Source: Nonomuraea roseoviolacea subsp. carminata | GTDB taxonomy: Bacteria; Actinomycetota; Actinomycetes; Streptosporangiales; Streptosporangiaceae | Length of the DNA: 64,000 nucleotides | NCBI RefSeq assembly: GCF_024172185.1 | Contig: NZ_JAMZEC010000001.1 | Coordinates: 8,221,001-8,285,000 of the forward strand | Direction of reading: 5' to 3' | Shown: piece after piece, positions 49,590-58,067 of the stretch | Numbering within the stretch: position 1 is the stretch's first letter | Layout: every line of letters begins with the position of its first letter | The notes under the pieces: model-generated | The model's database searches: none | Told to the model about the DNA's origin: nothing | Seen by the model: only the letters and a program-made list of their open reading frames with translations | Made by a program: the position numbers and the translations under genes

Positions 49590-50029
49590 GGCTCTTCCGG
49601 CGCGGCGGGTGTGCGCGGCGAGCGCGTGGCGACGACGTCGAGCAGGCTGACGAGCGGGCCGAACTGTTCCTGGTCCAGGCGGCCGACCGCGGGCGCCAGG
49701 GCCCGCCGGATGTCGTCCTCCACGCGCTCGGCGAGTTCGAGCCCGGCCGGGGTCATGTACACCTCGACGACCCGGCCGTCCTGGGGGTTCTTGCCGCGGG
49801 CCAGCAGCCCCCGGCGCTGGGCGCGGTCGATGAGGCCGGACAACGTGGACTTGTCCAGGCCGAGGTAGGCGGCCAGCTCGGTGACGCGGGCGCGGCGGTC
49901 GCGCAGGATGCCGAGCAGCCGTAGCTGGGTGAGCGACAGGTCGTGCTCGGCGGCGATGCGGGTCAGCACGCCTGCCACCTCGAAGGTTGTCCGGACGAGG
50001 ACGTCCATGACGTCGTCGGCGGTGGTCAT
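49574..50029 (-). CDS. MarR-family repressor (MarR-3)
   Basis: 151 residues. MarR winged helix: LSLTQLRLLGILRDRRARVTELAAYLGLDKSTLSGLIDRAQRRG across residues 31-73, wing NPQDGRVVEVYMTPAG. It is divergent from a quinone-reductase-like gene with 117 bp between; three copies of a GGTTGGT/ACCAACC palindrome fill the gap. This makes it the best-supported repressor-operator set in the window. Start ATG 50029. Confidence 0.9.
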   Translation of the reverse strand: MTTADDVMDVLVRTTFEVAGVLTRIAAEHDLSLTQLRLLGILRDRRARVTELAAYLGLDKSTLSGLIDRAQRRGLLARGKNPQDGRVVEVYMTPAGLELAERVEDDIRRALAPAVGRLDQEQFGPLVSLLDVVATRSPRTPAAPEEPTATR

Positions 50030-50048
50030 GCCGTCATGCTAGTCCGGC

Positions 50049-50129
50049 TTGGTTGGGAATACCAACCACAATCCGTTGACATGGTTGGTATTACCAACCA
50101 TCATGAAGGTAGTTGGTAAGACAAACCAT
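50049..50129. promoter_or_regulatory. Three MarR-3 operator copies
   Basis: Copy A 50049-50068 TTGGTTGGGAATACCAACCA. Copy B 50081-50101 is a perfect 21-bp palindrome, arms ATGGTTGGTA/TACCAACCAT around T. Copy C 50110-50129 TAGTTGGTAAGACAAACCAT, more degenerate. Centres about 29-33 bp apart, near three helical turns, all on one face. Confidence 0.8.
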
Positions 50130-50146
50130 CTCTTCCGGAGGTCACC

Positions 50147-51073
50147 ATGCACGCCGCCGTCATCCAGGCGCCCGACGCCACGCCGGTCTATCGCGACCAC
50201 CCCGACCCCGCGCCACGCCACGCCGACGAGCTGGTCGTCGAGGTCCTCGCGGCCGGACTGCACCATCTGACCAGGGGCAAGGCGACCGGCGCGCACTACT
50301 CCGGCGACGGCGTGTACCCGCTGGTCCCCGGCGTCGACGGCGTGGTGCGCGACGAGGAGGGCAACGTCCGCTACGTGGTCCTGGACGACACCCCGCTGGG
50401 GACGTTCGCCGACCGCACCCTCATCGACCCCCGCCGCAGCGTGATCCTGCCCGGCGACATCGACCCCGTGCGGATCGCCGCCGCGATGAACCCGGCCATG
50501 TCGTCCTGGGTCGCGCTGCGCCGGCGGATCGACTTCCACGCCGGCCAGCGCGTCCTCGTCCTCGGCGCCACCGGCAACGCCGGACGGATGGCGGTCCAGA
50601 TCGCCAAGCTGTTCGGCGCCGCGCGGGTCCTCGCCGCCGGCCGCGACACCACCCGCCTGAAGGCGCTGACCGAGCTCGGCGCCGACGAGACGATCACCTT
50701 CGACCAGGTCGCCCGGGCGGCCGACGTCGACGTGGTCATCGACTACGTGTGGGGTGAACCCGCCGCCGGCGCCATGATCCCGATGCTGACCGCCCGCGCC
50801 GACCGCGCGGCCCCGCTGACCTGGATCCAGATCGGATCCATGGCCGGCCCGGCCGCGCCGATCCCCTCCGTGGCGCTGCGCTCCGCCCGCCTGCGGATCG
50901 TCGGCAGCGGCATCGGCTCGGTCCCCGCCCGCGACTTCCTCGCCGAGCTGCCGGAGCTGGCCTCGGCGGTGGCCACGGGCGCGATCGACGTACGGGCGCG
51001 GGCCGTGCCGCTGGCCGAGGTGGCGCGGGCGTGGACCGCCGGGACCGACGAGCGCGTCGTCCTCGTCCCCTAG
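50147..51073 (+). CDS. Zinc-independent quinone oxidoreductase-like MDR protein
   Basis: 308 residues. Medium-chain dehydrogenase/reductase fold without the catalytic zinc ligands: N-terminal GroES-like domain (VVEVLAAGLHHLTRGKATGAHY and YPLVPGVDGVV), Rossmann motif VLVLGATGNAGRMAVQIAKLFGA with GRDTTRLKAL. NADPH:quinone reductases of this type remove quinones or electrophiles, consistent with control by the divergent MarR-3. Start ATG 50147, ribosome site cggaggtc. Its stop TAG lies in the terminator stem. Confidence 0.88.
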   Translation: MHAAVIQAPDATPVYRDHPDPAPRHADELVVEVLAAGLHHLTRGKATGAHYSGDGVYPLVPGVDGVVRDEEGNVRYVVLDDTPLGTFADRTLIDPRRSVILPGDIDPVRIAAAMNPAMSSWVALRRRIDFHAGQRVLVLGATGNAGRMAVQIAKLFGAARVLAAGRDTTRLKALTELGADETITFDQVARAADVDVVIDYVWGEPAAGAMIPMLTARADRAAPLTWIQIGSMAGPAAPIPSVALRSARLRIVGSGIGSVPARDFLAELPELASAVATGAIDVRARAVPLAEVARAWTAGTDERVVLVP

Positions 51074-51102
51074 CCGGCCCGGCGGGCCGGGCCGGCTAGG
51101 GG
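51067..51102. terminator. Bidirectional hairpin terminator
   Basis: Perfect 15-bp inverted repeat CCCCTAGCCGGCCCG / CGGGCCGGCTAGGGG with a 6-base loop, between the convergent MDR gene and sigma factor; it includes the MDR stop codon and ends one base before the sigma stop. Confidence 0.9.
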
Positions 51103-51103
51103 G

Positions 51104-51886
51104 TCAGGCCGTGAGCGCGGCGCGGAGCTTGGTGAGCACCGCGCGCAGGATGCGCGAGACGTGCATCTGCGAGATCCCGAACTCCTGGGCGATCTCCGAC
51201 TGGGTCATGTTGCCGTAGAAGCGCATCAGCAGGATGTTCTTCTCCCGGGCCGGCAGGGCGTCGATCAGCGGCTTGATCGCGTGCGTGTCGAGCAGGGTGT
51301 CGAGCGACTGGTCCTGCGCGGGCAGGAGGTCGCCCAGCTCGGCCGCGTCCTCGTCGCCGCCGCCGCCGACCGGGGCGTCCAGCGACAGCGCCGAGTAGGC
51401 GGTGGACGCCTCCATCGCCAGCAGCACGTCCTCCTCGGAGATGCCCAGCTTGGCGGCCAGCTCGGCGACGGTCGGCGAGTGGCCGAGAACCTGCGTCAGC
51501 TCGGCCGTGGCCTTGTTGATCTCGATGCGGCGTTCCTGGTAGACACGCGGCACCCGCACGGCCCAGGTGCGGTCGCGGAAGTGCCGCTTCACCTCGCCGA
51601 GCACGGTGACCATGGCGTAGCCCCGGAACTCGTGCCCGAGCGAGGGGTCGTAGCCGTTGACGGCCTTCATCAGCCCCACGTAGGCGGCCTGGCGCAGGTC
51701 GTCCATGGACTCGCCGCGGTAGCGGTAGCGGCGGGTGATCTCGGACACCAGTCCCTCGTGCATCTCCACCAGGCGCTCGCGGATGCGCGCCGCGTCCAGG
51801 TCGGAGATGTCCGGGTCGGCCAGGCGGGTGAGGAGGTCCTCGGCGGTGAGCTGCTCGGATGCGGTGATGGTGGTCAGGACGGGCAC
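51104..51886 (-). CDS. SigB/SigF-type general-stress RNA polymerase sigma factor
   Basis: 260 residues. Region 2: RRYRYRGESMDDLRQAAYVGLMKAVNGYDP and FRGYAMVTVLGEVKRHFRDRTWAVRVPR; region 3 around ELTQVLGHSPTVAELAAKLGIS; region 4 LPAREKNILLMRFYGNMTQSEIAQEFGISQMHVSRIL. This is the SigB/SigF/SigG stress and sporulation family, with 9-14 paralogues common in Streptosporangiales and Streptomyces. Start set at GTG 51886 with ribosome site GGGAGAAG; an ATG at 52042 would add a 52-residue basic leader not typical for the family. No anti-sigma gene is adjacent. Confidence 0.9.
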   Translation of the reverse strand: MPVLTTITASEQLTAEDLLTRLADPDISDLDAARIRERLVEMHEGLVSEITRRYRYRGESMDDLRQAAYVGLMKAVNGYDPSLGHEFRGYAMVTVLGEVKRHFRDRTWAVRVPRVYQERRIEINKATAELTQVLGHSPTVAELAAKLGISEEDVLLAMEASTAYSALSLDAPVGGGGDEDAAELGDLLPAQDQSLDTLLDTHAIKPLIDALPAREKNILLMRFYGNMTQSEIAQEFGISQMHVSRILRAVLTKLRAALTA

Positions 51887-52094
51887 GTGCTTCTCCCAGA
51901 TGTGCCGGCGGCCCCGTCCATGGGAAAAAGCCCATGCAGAGGCACGCCACGATTCGCGTGAGAGGAAGCCCTCTGCTGGACTTCGAGATCCACCATCCCC
52001 GCCGGAGGCCCCGCTCTCACCTGCTTTCGGTAACGGATTCATAACTGATGCAGGGGATTGTCGCTACCTGGCGGCGGACACCGGGTCCCGCCGC

Positions 52095-53075
52095 TCAGGA
52101 CCCGTACGGGGGAGCCGCGCCGACCCAGCGGTGATAGGCGTCCATGTCGACGTTGCCGCCGCACACGACGGTGGCCACGTGCCGGCCGGCGAAGCGGTCG
52201 CGGTCCTCGAGGATCGCCGCGACACCGAGCGCGGCCGACGGTTCGACGACGAGACCGGCGTGGTCGAGGAGCATCCGCATCCCGGCCATGATCGACGCCT
52301 CCTGGACCAGGACGGCGTCGTCGGCGACCACGAGGAGGTCGTCCAGGACGGCCGGGATGGGGCGCCGGCCGGCGACGCCGTCGGCGATGGTGTCGGCCGA
52401 GTCGGTGGTGACGACGCGCCGCTGCCGCCACGAGAGCGTCATCGCCGGCGCGCCCAGCGGCTGGACGCAGATCACCTCGACGCCGGGCGCCGACGCCTTG
52501 ATCACGTGGCCCACGCCGGTGGCCAGCGCCCCGCCGCCGAGGGCGACCAGGACGGCGTCGAACGGCGGCGCGGTCTCCACCAGCTCCAGGCCGATGGTCG
52601 CCGCGCCCTCGCAGGTCTCGATGTCCAGGCTGTCCTCCACCAGCCGGACGCCGTCGTGCCGCGCGATGGCCGCCGCCCGCTCGCGGGCCAGGTCGAAGTC
52701 GCCGTCCACCAGCTCCAGCCGGGCGTCCAGCGCGCGGATGCGGTCGAGCTTGGCCGCGGGCGCGAAGCGGGACGCCACGACGGTGACGTCGAGCCCGCGG
52801 CGGCGACCGGACCACGCGAGGGCCTGGCCGAGGTTGCCCGCGCTGGCGCACACCACGGCCGGCGAGCCGTCGCCGGCCAGCAGGCTCGCGACCAGCTCGG
52901 TTCCGCGGGCCTTGAAGCTGCGGACCGGGTTCGCCGTCTCGAGCTTGACGCTGACCGCGCATCCGAGGCCGGGCTCCAGCGCCTCGCAGCGGTACAGCGG
53001 GGTGTCGAGGAACACCGGGTCGATGACCTGGCGGGCCGCCCGGATGCGAGCGGTGTCGAGGCGCGTCTCCCGCAT
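52095..53075 (-). CDS. Threonine dehydratase-like PLP enzyme
   Basis: 326 residues, fold-type II PLP. Lys in NPVRSFKARGTELVAS, phosphate-binding loop ALGGGALATGVG, and ASAGNLGQALAWSGRRRG. Related to serine/threonine ammonia-lyases and to serine racemase; no regulatory ACT domain is present, so it is a catabolic type. Substrate may be Thr, Ser or a related hydroxy-amino acid. Start ATG 53075, 3 bp after the ABM-like gene's stop (53079), so the two are likely one operon. Confidence 0.87.
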   Translation of the reverse strand: MRETRLDTARIRAARQVIDPVFLDTPLYRCEALEPGLGCAVSVKLETANPVRSFKARGTELVASLLAGDGSPAVVCASAGNLGQALAWSGRRRGLDVTVVASRFAPAAKLDRIRALDARLELVDGDFDLARERAAAIARHDGVRLVEDSLDIETCEGAATIGLELVETAPPFDAVLVALGGGALATGVGHVIKASAPGVEVICVQPLGAPAMTLSWRQRRVVTTDSADTIADGVAGRRPIPAVLDDLLVVADDAVLVQEASIMAGMRMLLDHAGLVVEPSAALGVAAILEDRDRFAGRHVATVVCGGNVDMDAYHRWVGAAPPYGS

Positions 53076-53078
53076 GAG

Positions 53079-53387
53079 TCACCCGTCCAGGTTCGACATG
53101 ACGCTGTGGCCGAAGGGGACGACCATGGTCCAGCCCTCGACCAGGTCGTTCATGATCTCACCGAACCTCCGCACCGGGCCGTTGCCGATGTGGCGCTCGA
53201 AGGCGGCCCTGTCGGTGTAGGCCTCGTAGACGTACACCACGTCGGGTTCCGTCTCGACCTCCCACAGGTCGAGACGGAGGGTGCCCGGCTCGCGATCCCT
53301 GGCCACCTGGATGTTCCAGCGTGAGAACTCCAGGAACTCCGCTCGCTTTCCCGGTTTGAGGACGAGCCTGACGATCGCTCCGTACAT
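53079..53387 (-). CDS. Antibiotic biosynthesis monooxygenase (ABM) family protein
   Basis: 102 residues, a dimeric alpha+beta barrel: GAIVRLVLKPGKRAEFLEFSR, DLWEVETEPDVVYVYEAYTDRAAFERHI. Similar proteins oxidise quinones or anthrones without cofactor, or act as small enzymes of sugar isomer metabolism (YgiN/LsrG-like). Start ATG 53387. Two palindromes (53430 and 53466) lie 40-95 bp upstream and probably control this gene and the dehydratase gene. Confidence 0.85.
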   Translation of the reverse strand: MYGAIVRLVLKPGKRAEFLEFSRWNIQVARDREPGTLRLDLWEVETEPDVVYVYEAYTDRAAFERHIGNGPVRRFGEIMNDLVEGWTMVVPFGHSVMSNLDG

Positions 53388-53429
53388 CGGTTGCTCCTGG
53401 TCTCTGGGCGACTGCGGGAACCTTTCGGA

Positions 53430-53444
53430 GTTCCTTGAGGAGAC
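53430..53444. promoter_or_regulatory. Operator-like element, copy 1
   Basis: gttccttgaggagac, imperfect form of the palindrome at 53466, 36 bp from it. Confidence 0.45.
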
Positions 53445-53465
53445 CTGACTACCGTAGCATTCGAA

Positions 53466-53480
53466 GTTCCCTGAGGGAAC
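53466..53480. promoter_or_regulatory. Operator-like palindrome, copy 2
   Basis: GTTCCCTGAGGGAAC, perfect 6-bp arms around TGA. It sits 10 bp from the end of the permease gene (53490) and upstream of the ABM gene; no regulator gene is next to it. It could be the target of an unlinked repressor. Confidence 0.55.
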
Positions 53481-53489
53481 CCCAATCCC

Positions 53490-55001
53490 TCATCGCAGCG
53501 CCCTCCCGCGATGAACGGCCATCGCCGCCCCCAGGGCGAGGGCGGCGTATCCGCAGGTCACCGCCAGACCCGCCCACGGCGGGAGCGGGTAATAGCCCCC
53601 GATCAGGGACGGATCCACGTCCACCTGCGCGAACGTGGGAACGCTCTGCGTGATCGCGAACCCGGCGGCGGGGGTGACCATCAGCAGCCATGGCGCCAGC
53701 CCCGCGGCCGCCAGCACGTACGGCACGACGACCAGCGCGACGGCCAGCCCGGCGGCGACGACGGCCCGCCCGACCAGCGCGGCGAGCCCCAGAGCCAGCA
53801 CGGCGGCGGCCGCGGCCAGCGCCGCGTAGCCGACGATCATCCGCGACTCGGTCGCCAGGGTGATCGGCTGGACCGGGTTCCGGTTCGCGCGCACCATCGC
53901 CAGGCCGACCGGGATCACGACCCCAGCGGTCACCAGCCCCGCCACGAAGGCGGCCCCGCCGACCACCATGGCCCCCGCCGCCAGCAGCCGCGCCGGACGC
54001 GGCGCGCCCCCGGCTGACCGGCGCCGGCGTTCCGCCGTGACGAACGTGACCGCCACCACGAGCACCGGGATCAGCCCCACGGCCCCGCCGATCAGCAGGA
54101 GGTCGGCGCGCACACCGCCCTCCACCGTGGCGGGCCCGATGTCGCCGCCGCCGGTCACGACGAGCTTGTCGCCGGACTCCACGACCCCGCCCGGGTGATG
54201 CGGGGTTCTTCCGTCGGACTCCAGGGCGACGCCGACGTCGTCGTGGCGCCACGGCCCGTTCGCGCCCCGCAGCGTGATCTCGTCGAAGGTGGCGGTGGCC
54301 TGGGCGAAGGCCTCCGCCATGTCCCACAGGGCGCCGGGCGAGGTGACGAACAGCCCGATCTCGACGGTCTCCGGCAGCCCGGCCAGCCTGACCACGCCGA
54401 TCCGGCTCCACGTCCTGCCGTCGTCCGACTCGTAGCCGGTGACGGTGTCGCCCGACCTGGTCAGCCGCAGCCACTGGGGGCCGTTGTGGGGGCCGCCGGG
54501 CACGTCGTGGGTGAAGTCGTGCTGCATCCGCACGCCGTGCTGCCCGGTGAGCATGACGGCGGCGTACGGGGTGCCCTGCCTGAGGCTCTGCCTGATGAGC
54601 AGCCCGGCCTTCGCCCACGGCACCACTCCCTGGGTGACGTTGCGCACCCCCGGCACGGCGTCCGGCAGCCGGATCTGCCCGGTCATGTCCGCCACGCGGG
54701 CGGTGATGCCGCCGTCCCCCTTGAGCGGCTGGTGGACGAAGTAGTACTTGTCGTTCACCGCCGTGCCGTCGGGTCCCACCAACGGCGCGGGGCAGGGGCC
54801 CTCCCCCTTCCCGGTCACGCAGCTCATGCGGACGCCTCCGGCGATCAGCAGTCCGAGCGACACGGTGACCAGCACGGAGGCCGCCAGGGCGAGCGCCCAG
54901 CCGCGCCTGGCGCGGAACCTGGCCCACTCGGCGCGCAGCGCCTGGGGGAAACGGTCTCGCCCGGCCGGTTCGCCGGGTCGGTGAGGGGTGGATGAACTCA
55001 T
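53490..55001 (-). CDS. ABC-2-like permease with large extracytoplasmic concanavalin-like insert
   Basis: 503 residues. A helix at about 25-46 (GWALALAASVLVTVSLGLLI) is followed by an outside domain of about 230 residues with a DUF1349-type beta-sandwich signature: GPQWLRLTRSGDTVTGYESDD, DGRTWSRIGVVRL and ETVEIGLFVTS. After it come six membrane helices (for example DLLLIGGAVGLIPVLVVAVTF, AALAAAAAVLALGLAALVG). The membrane part resembles ABC-2 permeases, but no ATPase gene is near. It is divergent from an OmpR/HK pair (139 bp), so the sensor may control it. Start ATG 55001 (MSSSTPHRP). Confidence 0.8.
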   Translation of the reverse strand: MSSSTPHRPGEPAGRDRFPQALRAEWARFRARRGWALALAASVLVTVSLGLLIAGGVRMSCVTGKGEGPCPAPLVGPDGTAVNDKYYFVHQPLKGDGGITARVADMTGQIRLPDAVPGVRNVTQGVVPWAKAGLLIRQSLRQGTPYAAVMLTGQHGVRMQHDFTHDVPGGPHNGPQWLRLTRSGDTVTGYESDDGRTWSRIGVVRLAGLPETVEIGLFVTSPGALWDMAEAFAQATATFDEITLRGANGPWRHDDVGVALESDGRTPHHPGGVVESGDKLVVTGGGDIGPATVEGGVRADLLLIGGAVGLIPVLVVAVTFVTAERRRRSAGGAPRPARLLAAGAMVVGGAAFVAGLVTAGVVIPVGLAMVRANRNPVQPITLATESRMIVGYAALAAAAAVLALGLAALVGRAVVAAGLAVALVVVPYVLAAAGLAPWLLMVTPAAGFAITQSVPTFAQVDVDPSLIGGYYPLPPWAGLAVTCGYAALALGAAMAVHRGRALR

Positions 55002-55140
55002 GCCGACGGTTGTACGCGGCGCCCGGTTCCGGCCCGGTCGCCGCCGCTGCGACCCGGCTGCGACCGGGGATCTGCCATCGTGGGGACATGGCACCTGAAC
55101 CCGGCCGCCCCGCCGGCGCGACGGCCGGCGGTGAGCGGCG

Positions 55141-55803
55141 GTGAGGGTCCTCGTCGTCGAGGACTTCGAGGTCCTCGCCCGCTCCGTCGGAACCGGGCTG
55201 CGCCGCGAGGGCATGGCCGTCGACGTCGTCCTGGACGGGACCGCCGCCCTCGACCGCCTGGCCGTCACCCGCTACGACGTGGTGGTCCTCGACCGCGACC
55301 TGCCCGGCGTCCACGGGGACGAGATCTGCCGGCGGCTGGCCCACAGCCGGTGCGAGACGCGGGTCCTGATGCTCACCGCCTCCGGCACGATCGAGGACCG
55401 CGTCGACGGGCTCAGCCTCGGTGCCGACGACTACCTGCCCAAGCCGTTCGCGTTCGCCGAGCTGGTCGCCCGCGTCCGCGCCCTGGGCCGCCGCGCCACC
55501 CCGCCGCTGCCGCCCACCCTGACCTGCGGGGACATCGCCCTCGACCCGGCCCGCCGTACCGCGTTCCGGGGCGGGCGGCGCCTCGACCTGAGCCCCCGGG
55601 AGTTCGCCCTGCTCGAATGCCTGCTCGCCGTGCCCGGCCTGGTCGTCTCCGCCGAGGAGCTGCTGGAGCGCGTCTGGGACGAGGCCGCCGACCCCTTCAG
55701 CAGCGCGGTCAAGCACACCGTGCACCGGTTACGGGCCAAGCTGGGCGACCCGCCGGTCATCGAGACCGTCCGCGAGGGCGGCTACCGGATCGGACCGTCA
55801 TGA
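55141..55803 (+). CDS. OmpR/PhoB-type response regulator
   Basis: 220 residues from a GTG. Receiver domain with acidic ED at 7-8, phospho-acceptor Asp51 in VVVLDRDLPG, Thr/Ser in MLTASGT and Lys in YLPKPFAFAELVARVRALG; OmpR winged helix with LDLSPREFALLECLL and HRLRAKLGDPPVIETVREGGYRI. Its TGA overlaps the kinase ATG (ATGA). The permease divergent from it is the likely target. Confidence 0.93.
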   Translation: MRVLVVEDFEVLARSVGTGLRREGMAVDVVLDGTAALDRLAVTRYDVVVLDRDLPGVHGDEICRRLAHSRCETRVLMLTASGTIEDRVDGLSLGADDYLPKPFAFAELVARVRALGRRATPPLPPTLTCGDIALDPARRTAFRGGRRLDLSPREFALLECLLAVPGLVVSAEELLERVWDEAADPFSSAVKHTVHRLRAKLGDPPVIETVREGGYRIGPS

Positions 55804-56900
55804 CCGCGCGGAAGCTCGCCAGACGGTCGCTGCAGACCCGGCTCGCGCTCGCCTACGCGGCCGGCATCTACGCCGCGGGGCTGCTGGTGGTCGTCCTCGT
55901 CGACCTTCCGCTCGCCAGCATCCAGGCGGCCGTCCCCGCGGGCCGGCCCTCGCCGGGCGCGGTCTCCGGCACCGGGTCCGGGATCAGCCTGCCCCAGCTC
56001 CTCGCCGGGTCCGCGGCCGCCCTGGTGCTGCTGCTTCCCGTCGCCCTGGCCCTGGGCTGGTACGTCGCCGGCCGGTTCCTGCACCCGCTGCGCGCCATCA
56101 CCGCCACCGCGCAGGTCATCTCCGCCGGAGACCTGCACCGGCGCCTCGGCCTCGGCGAGCCCGCGGACGAGCTGACCGAGCTGGGCCACACCCTCGACGA
56201 CCTGTTCGCCCGCCTCGAGGCCTCCTTCGACGCCCAACGCCACTTCGTCGCCAACGCCTCCCACGAGCTGCGCACCCCGCTCGCCGGTCTGCGCGCCCTG
56301 CTCGAAGTCGCCCTCGCCGACCCCGACGCCGACGCCGAGACCCTGCGCTCGGCCTGCCAGGAGGCCATCGCCCTCGGCGAGCACCAGGAGCGGCTCGTCC
56401 AGGCGCTGCTCACCCTGGCCACCAGCGAGCGCGGCGTCACCCGCCGCGACACCCTCGACCTCGCCCACGTCGTCGAAGGGGTGCTCGCCTCCCGCCGCGA
56501 CGAGGCGAGGCGGAAGGGCGTCGCCCTCGCCGCGCACCTGACGCCCGCCGTGACGGCCGGAGACCCGAGACTGATCGAAAGCCTCGTCGCCAACCTCGTC
56601 GACAACGCCGTCCGCCACAACCACGCGGGCGGGCACGTGGAGATCACCACGCGGACCTCCGGCGCGCGGGCGGCCCTCACGGTCGCCAACAGCGGGCCGG
56701 TCGTGCCCGGCGACCAGGTCCGGCGCCTCTTCCACCCCTTCCAGAGACTGGCGCCCGATCGCCACGGCACCGGCGACGGCCATGGCCTCGGCCTGGCCAT
56801 CGTCGACGCCGTGACGCGGGCTCACCACGCCACCCTCACCACCGGAGCCCGCCCGGAAGGCGGTCTGTCCATCACCGTGCGGTTCGCGCCCGGTCCCTGA
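55800..56900 (+). CDS. Sensor histidine kinase (HisKA, OmpR partner)
   Basis: 366 residues. Two membrane helices (residues 16-37 and 68-90) flank a small extracytoplasmic loop, followed by HAMP domain, HisKA with His155 in ANASHELRTPLAG, and HATPase with N-box SLVANLVDNAVRHN, G1-like VANSGP (the usual DNG-type motif is altered to NSG) and G2 DGHGLGLAIVDAV. The NSGP form is common in this actinobacterial kinase group. Partner of the regulator at 55141. Confidence 0.92.
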   Translation: MTARKLARRSLQTRLALAYAAGIYAAGLLVVVLVDLPLASIQAAVPAGRPSPGAVSGTGSGISLPQLLAGSAAALVLLLPVALALGWYVAGRFLHPLRAITATAQVISAGDLHRRLGLGEPADELTELGHTLDDLFARLEASFDAQRHFVANASHELRTPLAGLRALLEVALADPDADAETLRSACQEAIALGEHQERLVQALLTLATSERGVTRRDTLDLAHVVEGVLASRRDEARRKGVALAAHLTPAVTAGDPRLIESLVANLVDNAVRHNHAGGHVEITTRTSGARAALTVANSGPVVPGDQVRRLFHPFQRLAPDRHGTGDGHGLGLAIVDAVTRAHHATLTTGARPEGGLSITVRFAPGP

Positions 56901-56924
56901 CCTCAGATGCCGGCGGGGGCTCCG

Positions 56925-58067
56925 CTAGACGCGGCGGCAGTTCGCGGGCGGCTTCGGGCGGTCGTCGGTCCAGCCCGTATCGGGGGTGTAGATCATGGCG
57001 CTCATGATCCCGCCTTCGGCGAGGCCCACGGTGCTCTCTCCCGCCTTCGTGACATCGGCCAGGATCTCACCGGTCAACGGGTCGAGGACGGTCGTGTGGT
57101 CCTCGGTCACCTCGTCGTCCTCGCCGAACTCTCCGGAGTACTCGCTGCCCTTGGTGAGGTCCACGGCGAGGCCGCCGCGGCCCAGCGGGTCCTTGGCCGG
57201 CCCCAGGACGCTGGTCGTGGGCAGATCGGCGAGCAGGCGCAGGACCGCGGCCCGGGCCGCCGGGGTGAGGGGCGTCGTCAGCAGGAAGCGGGAATCGGCG
57301 AGAGCGGCCTCCTCCGTCCGCGCCGTCGCCCTCTTGGTCCGGTCGGCCTCCCAGCGGGCGCGCAGCCACGCGCGCAGCCCCTTGTCATCGGCGGGCAGCG
57401 CCGAGATCTCGGCCAGTGTGTACGGACCGAGCGGGTGAGCGGCGGGCCCGTGGTCCGGCGTGACCCCGCGCGTGTACCAGCAGTCCGTGCGCTTCGCGCG
57501 CATCGGCAGTTTCACGCAGTCGGCCGCTCTCGTGCCGGGCGTGCACACCCGCTGGACCTTGGCGGGCGATCCCGCGGCCCGCCAGGCGCGTTCGTCGGCC
57601 GGAGTCGCCGGGCGCAGGTTCGGCTCCCCGTTCTGCGTCTGCACAAGGTCCTTGGGATCGCGCGGCAGCCAGAGTTCCGTCGTCCACGAGGCCACCGCGT
57701 TGAAGGCGCGCCCCCCGGCCTGTACCCGGACCAGAGCATCGGTCCGCATCGACCTGCGCCAGTACGCGCCCCGGTCCTCCGGCAACCGTGCGACCTGGGC
57801 GGCCAACCGGCGCAGTGCCTCGTTCCCGTCGGAGGGCGCGAGCACGGGGGGAGACACGGGGGCGGGCACGGCGATCACCTTCGCGACCAGCGCGACCACG
57901 GCGAGGATGACGACGACCGCCGCGGCCGTCAACACCGGCAGCCCCCGGACACCACGACGCGGACGGATCGCGGCAGGATGCGCGACAGGCCCCAGCTTCT
58001 CAGGGGACACCAGTTCCGCGCCGGCGGAGAAGGCGTCACGGAGTCGGTCTTCGACGCTTCGGGTCAT
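56925..58067 (-). CDS. CU044_5270-like membrane protein coupled to SigE-type sigma factor
   Basis: 380 residues. Cytoplasmic N-terminus of about 40 residues (MTRSVEDRLRDAFSAGAELV), one membrane helix (VLTAAAVVVILAVVALVAKVI), then a large extracytoplasmic domain with Cys in VCTPGTRAADC and at TDCWYTRG. This is the layout of the actinobacterial family often called CU044_5270, placed behind SigE-type sigma factors where it may act as an anti-sigma or sensor. The ATG at 58067 overlaps the sigma stop (ATGA), showing tight co-expression. No zinc-binding anti-sigma motif is seen. Confidence 0.8.
   Translation of the reverse strand: MTRSVEDRLRDAFSAGAELVSPEKLGPVAHPAAIRPRRGVRGLPVLTAAAVVVILAVVALVAKVIAVPAPVSPPVLAPSDGNEALRRLAAQVARLPEDRGAYWRRSMRTDALVRVQAGGRAFNAVASWTTELWLPRDPKDLVQTQNGEPNLRPATPADERAWRAAGSPAKVQRVCTPGTRAADCVKLPMRAKRTDCWYTRGVTPDHGPAAHPLGPYTLAEISALPADDKGLRAWLRARWEADRTKRATARTEEAALADSRFLLTTPLTPAARAAVLRLLADLPTTSVLGPAKDPLGRGGLAVDLTKGSEYSGEFGEDDEVTEDHTTVLDPLTGEILADVTKAGESTVGLAEGGIMSAMIYTPDTGWTDDRPKPPANCRRV

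Noticed and set aside
53490-55001. ABC-ATPase at 5315-6244 as the missing partner of the permease at 53490
   Set aside because: That ATPase is coupled (ATGA) to its own permease, so it already has a partner; distance and context give no support.
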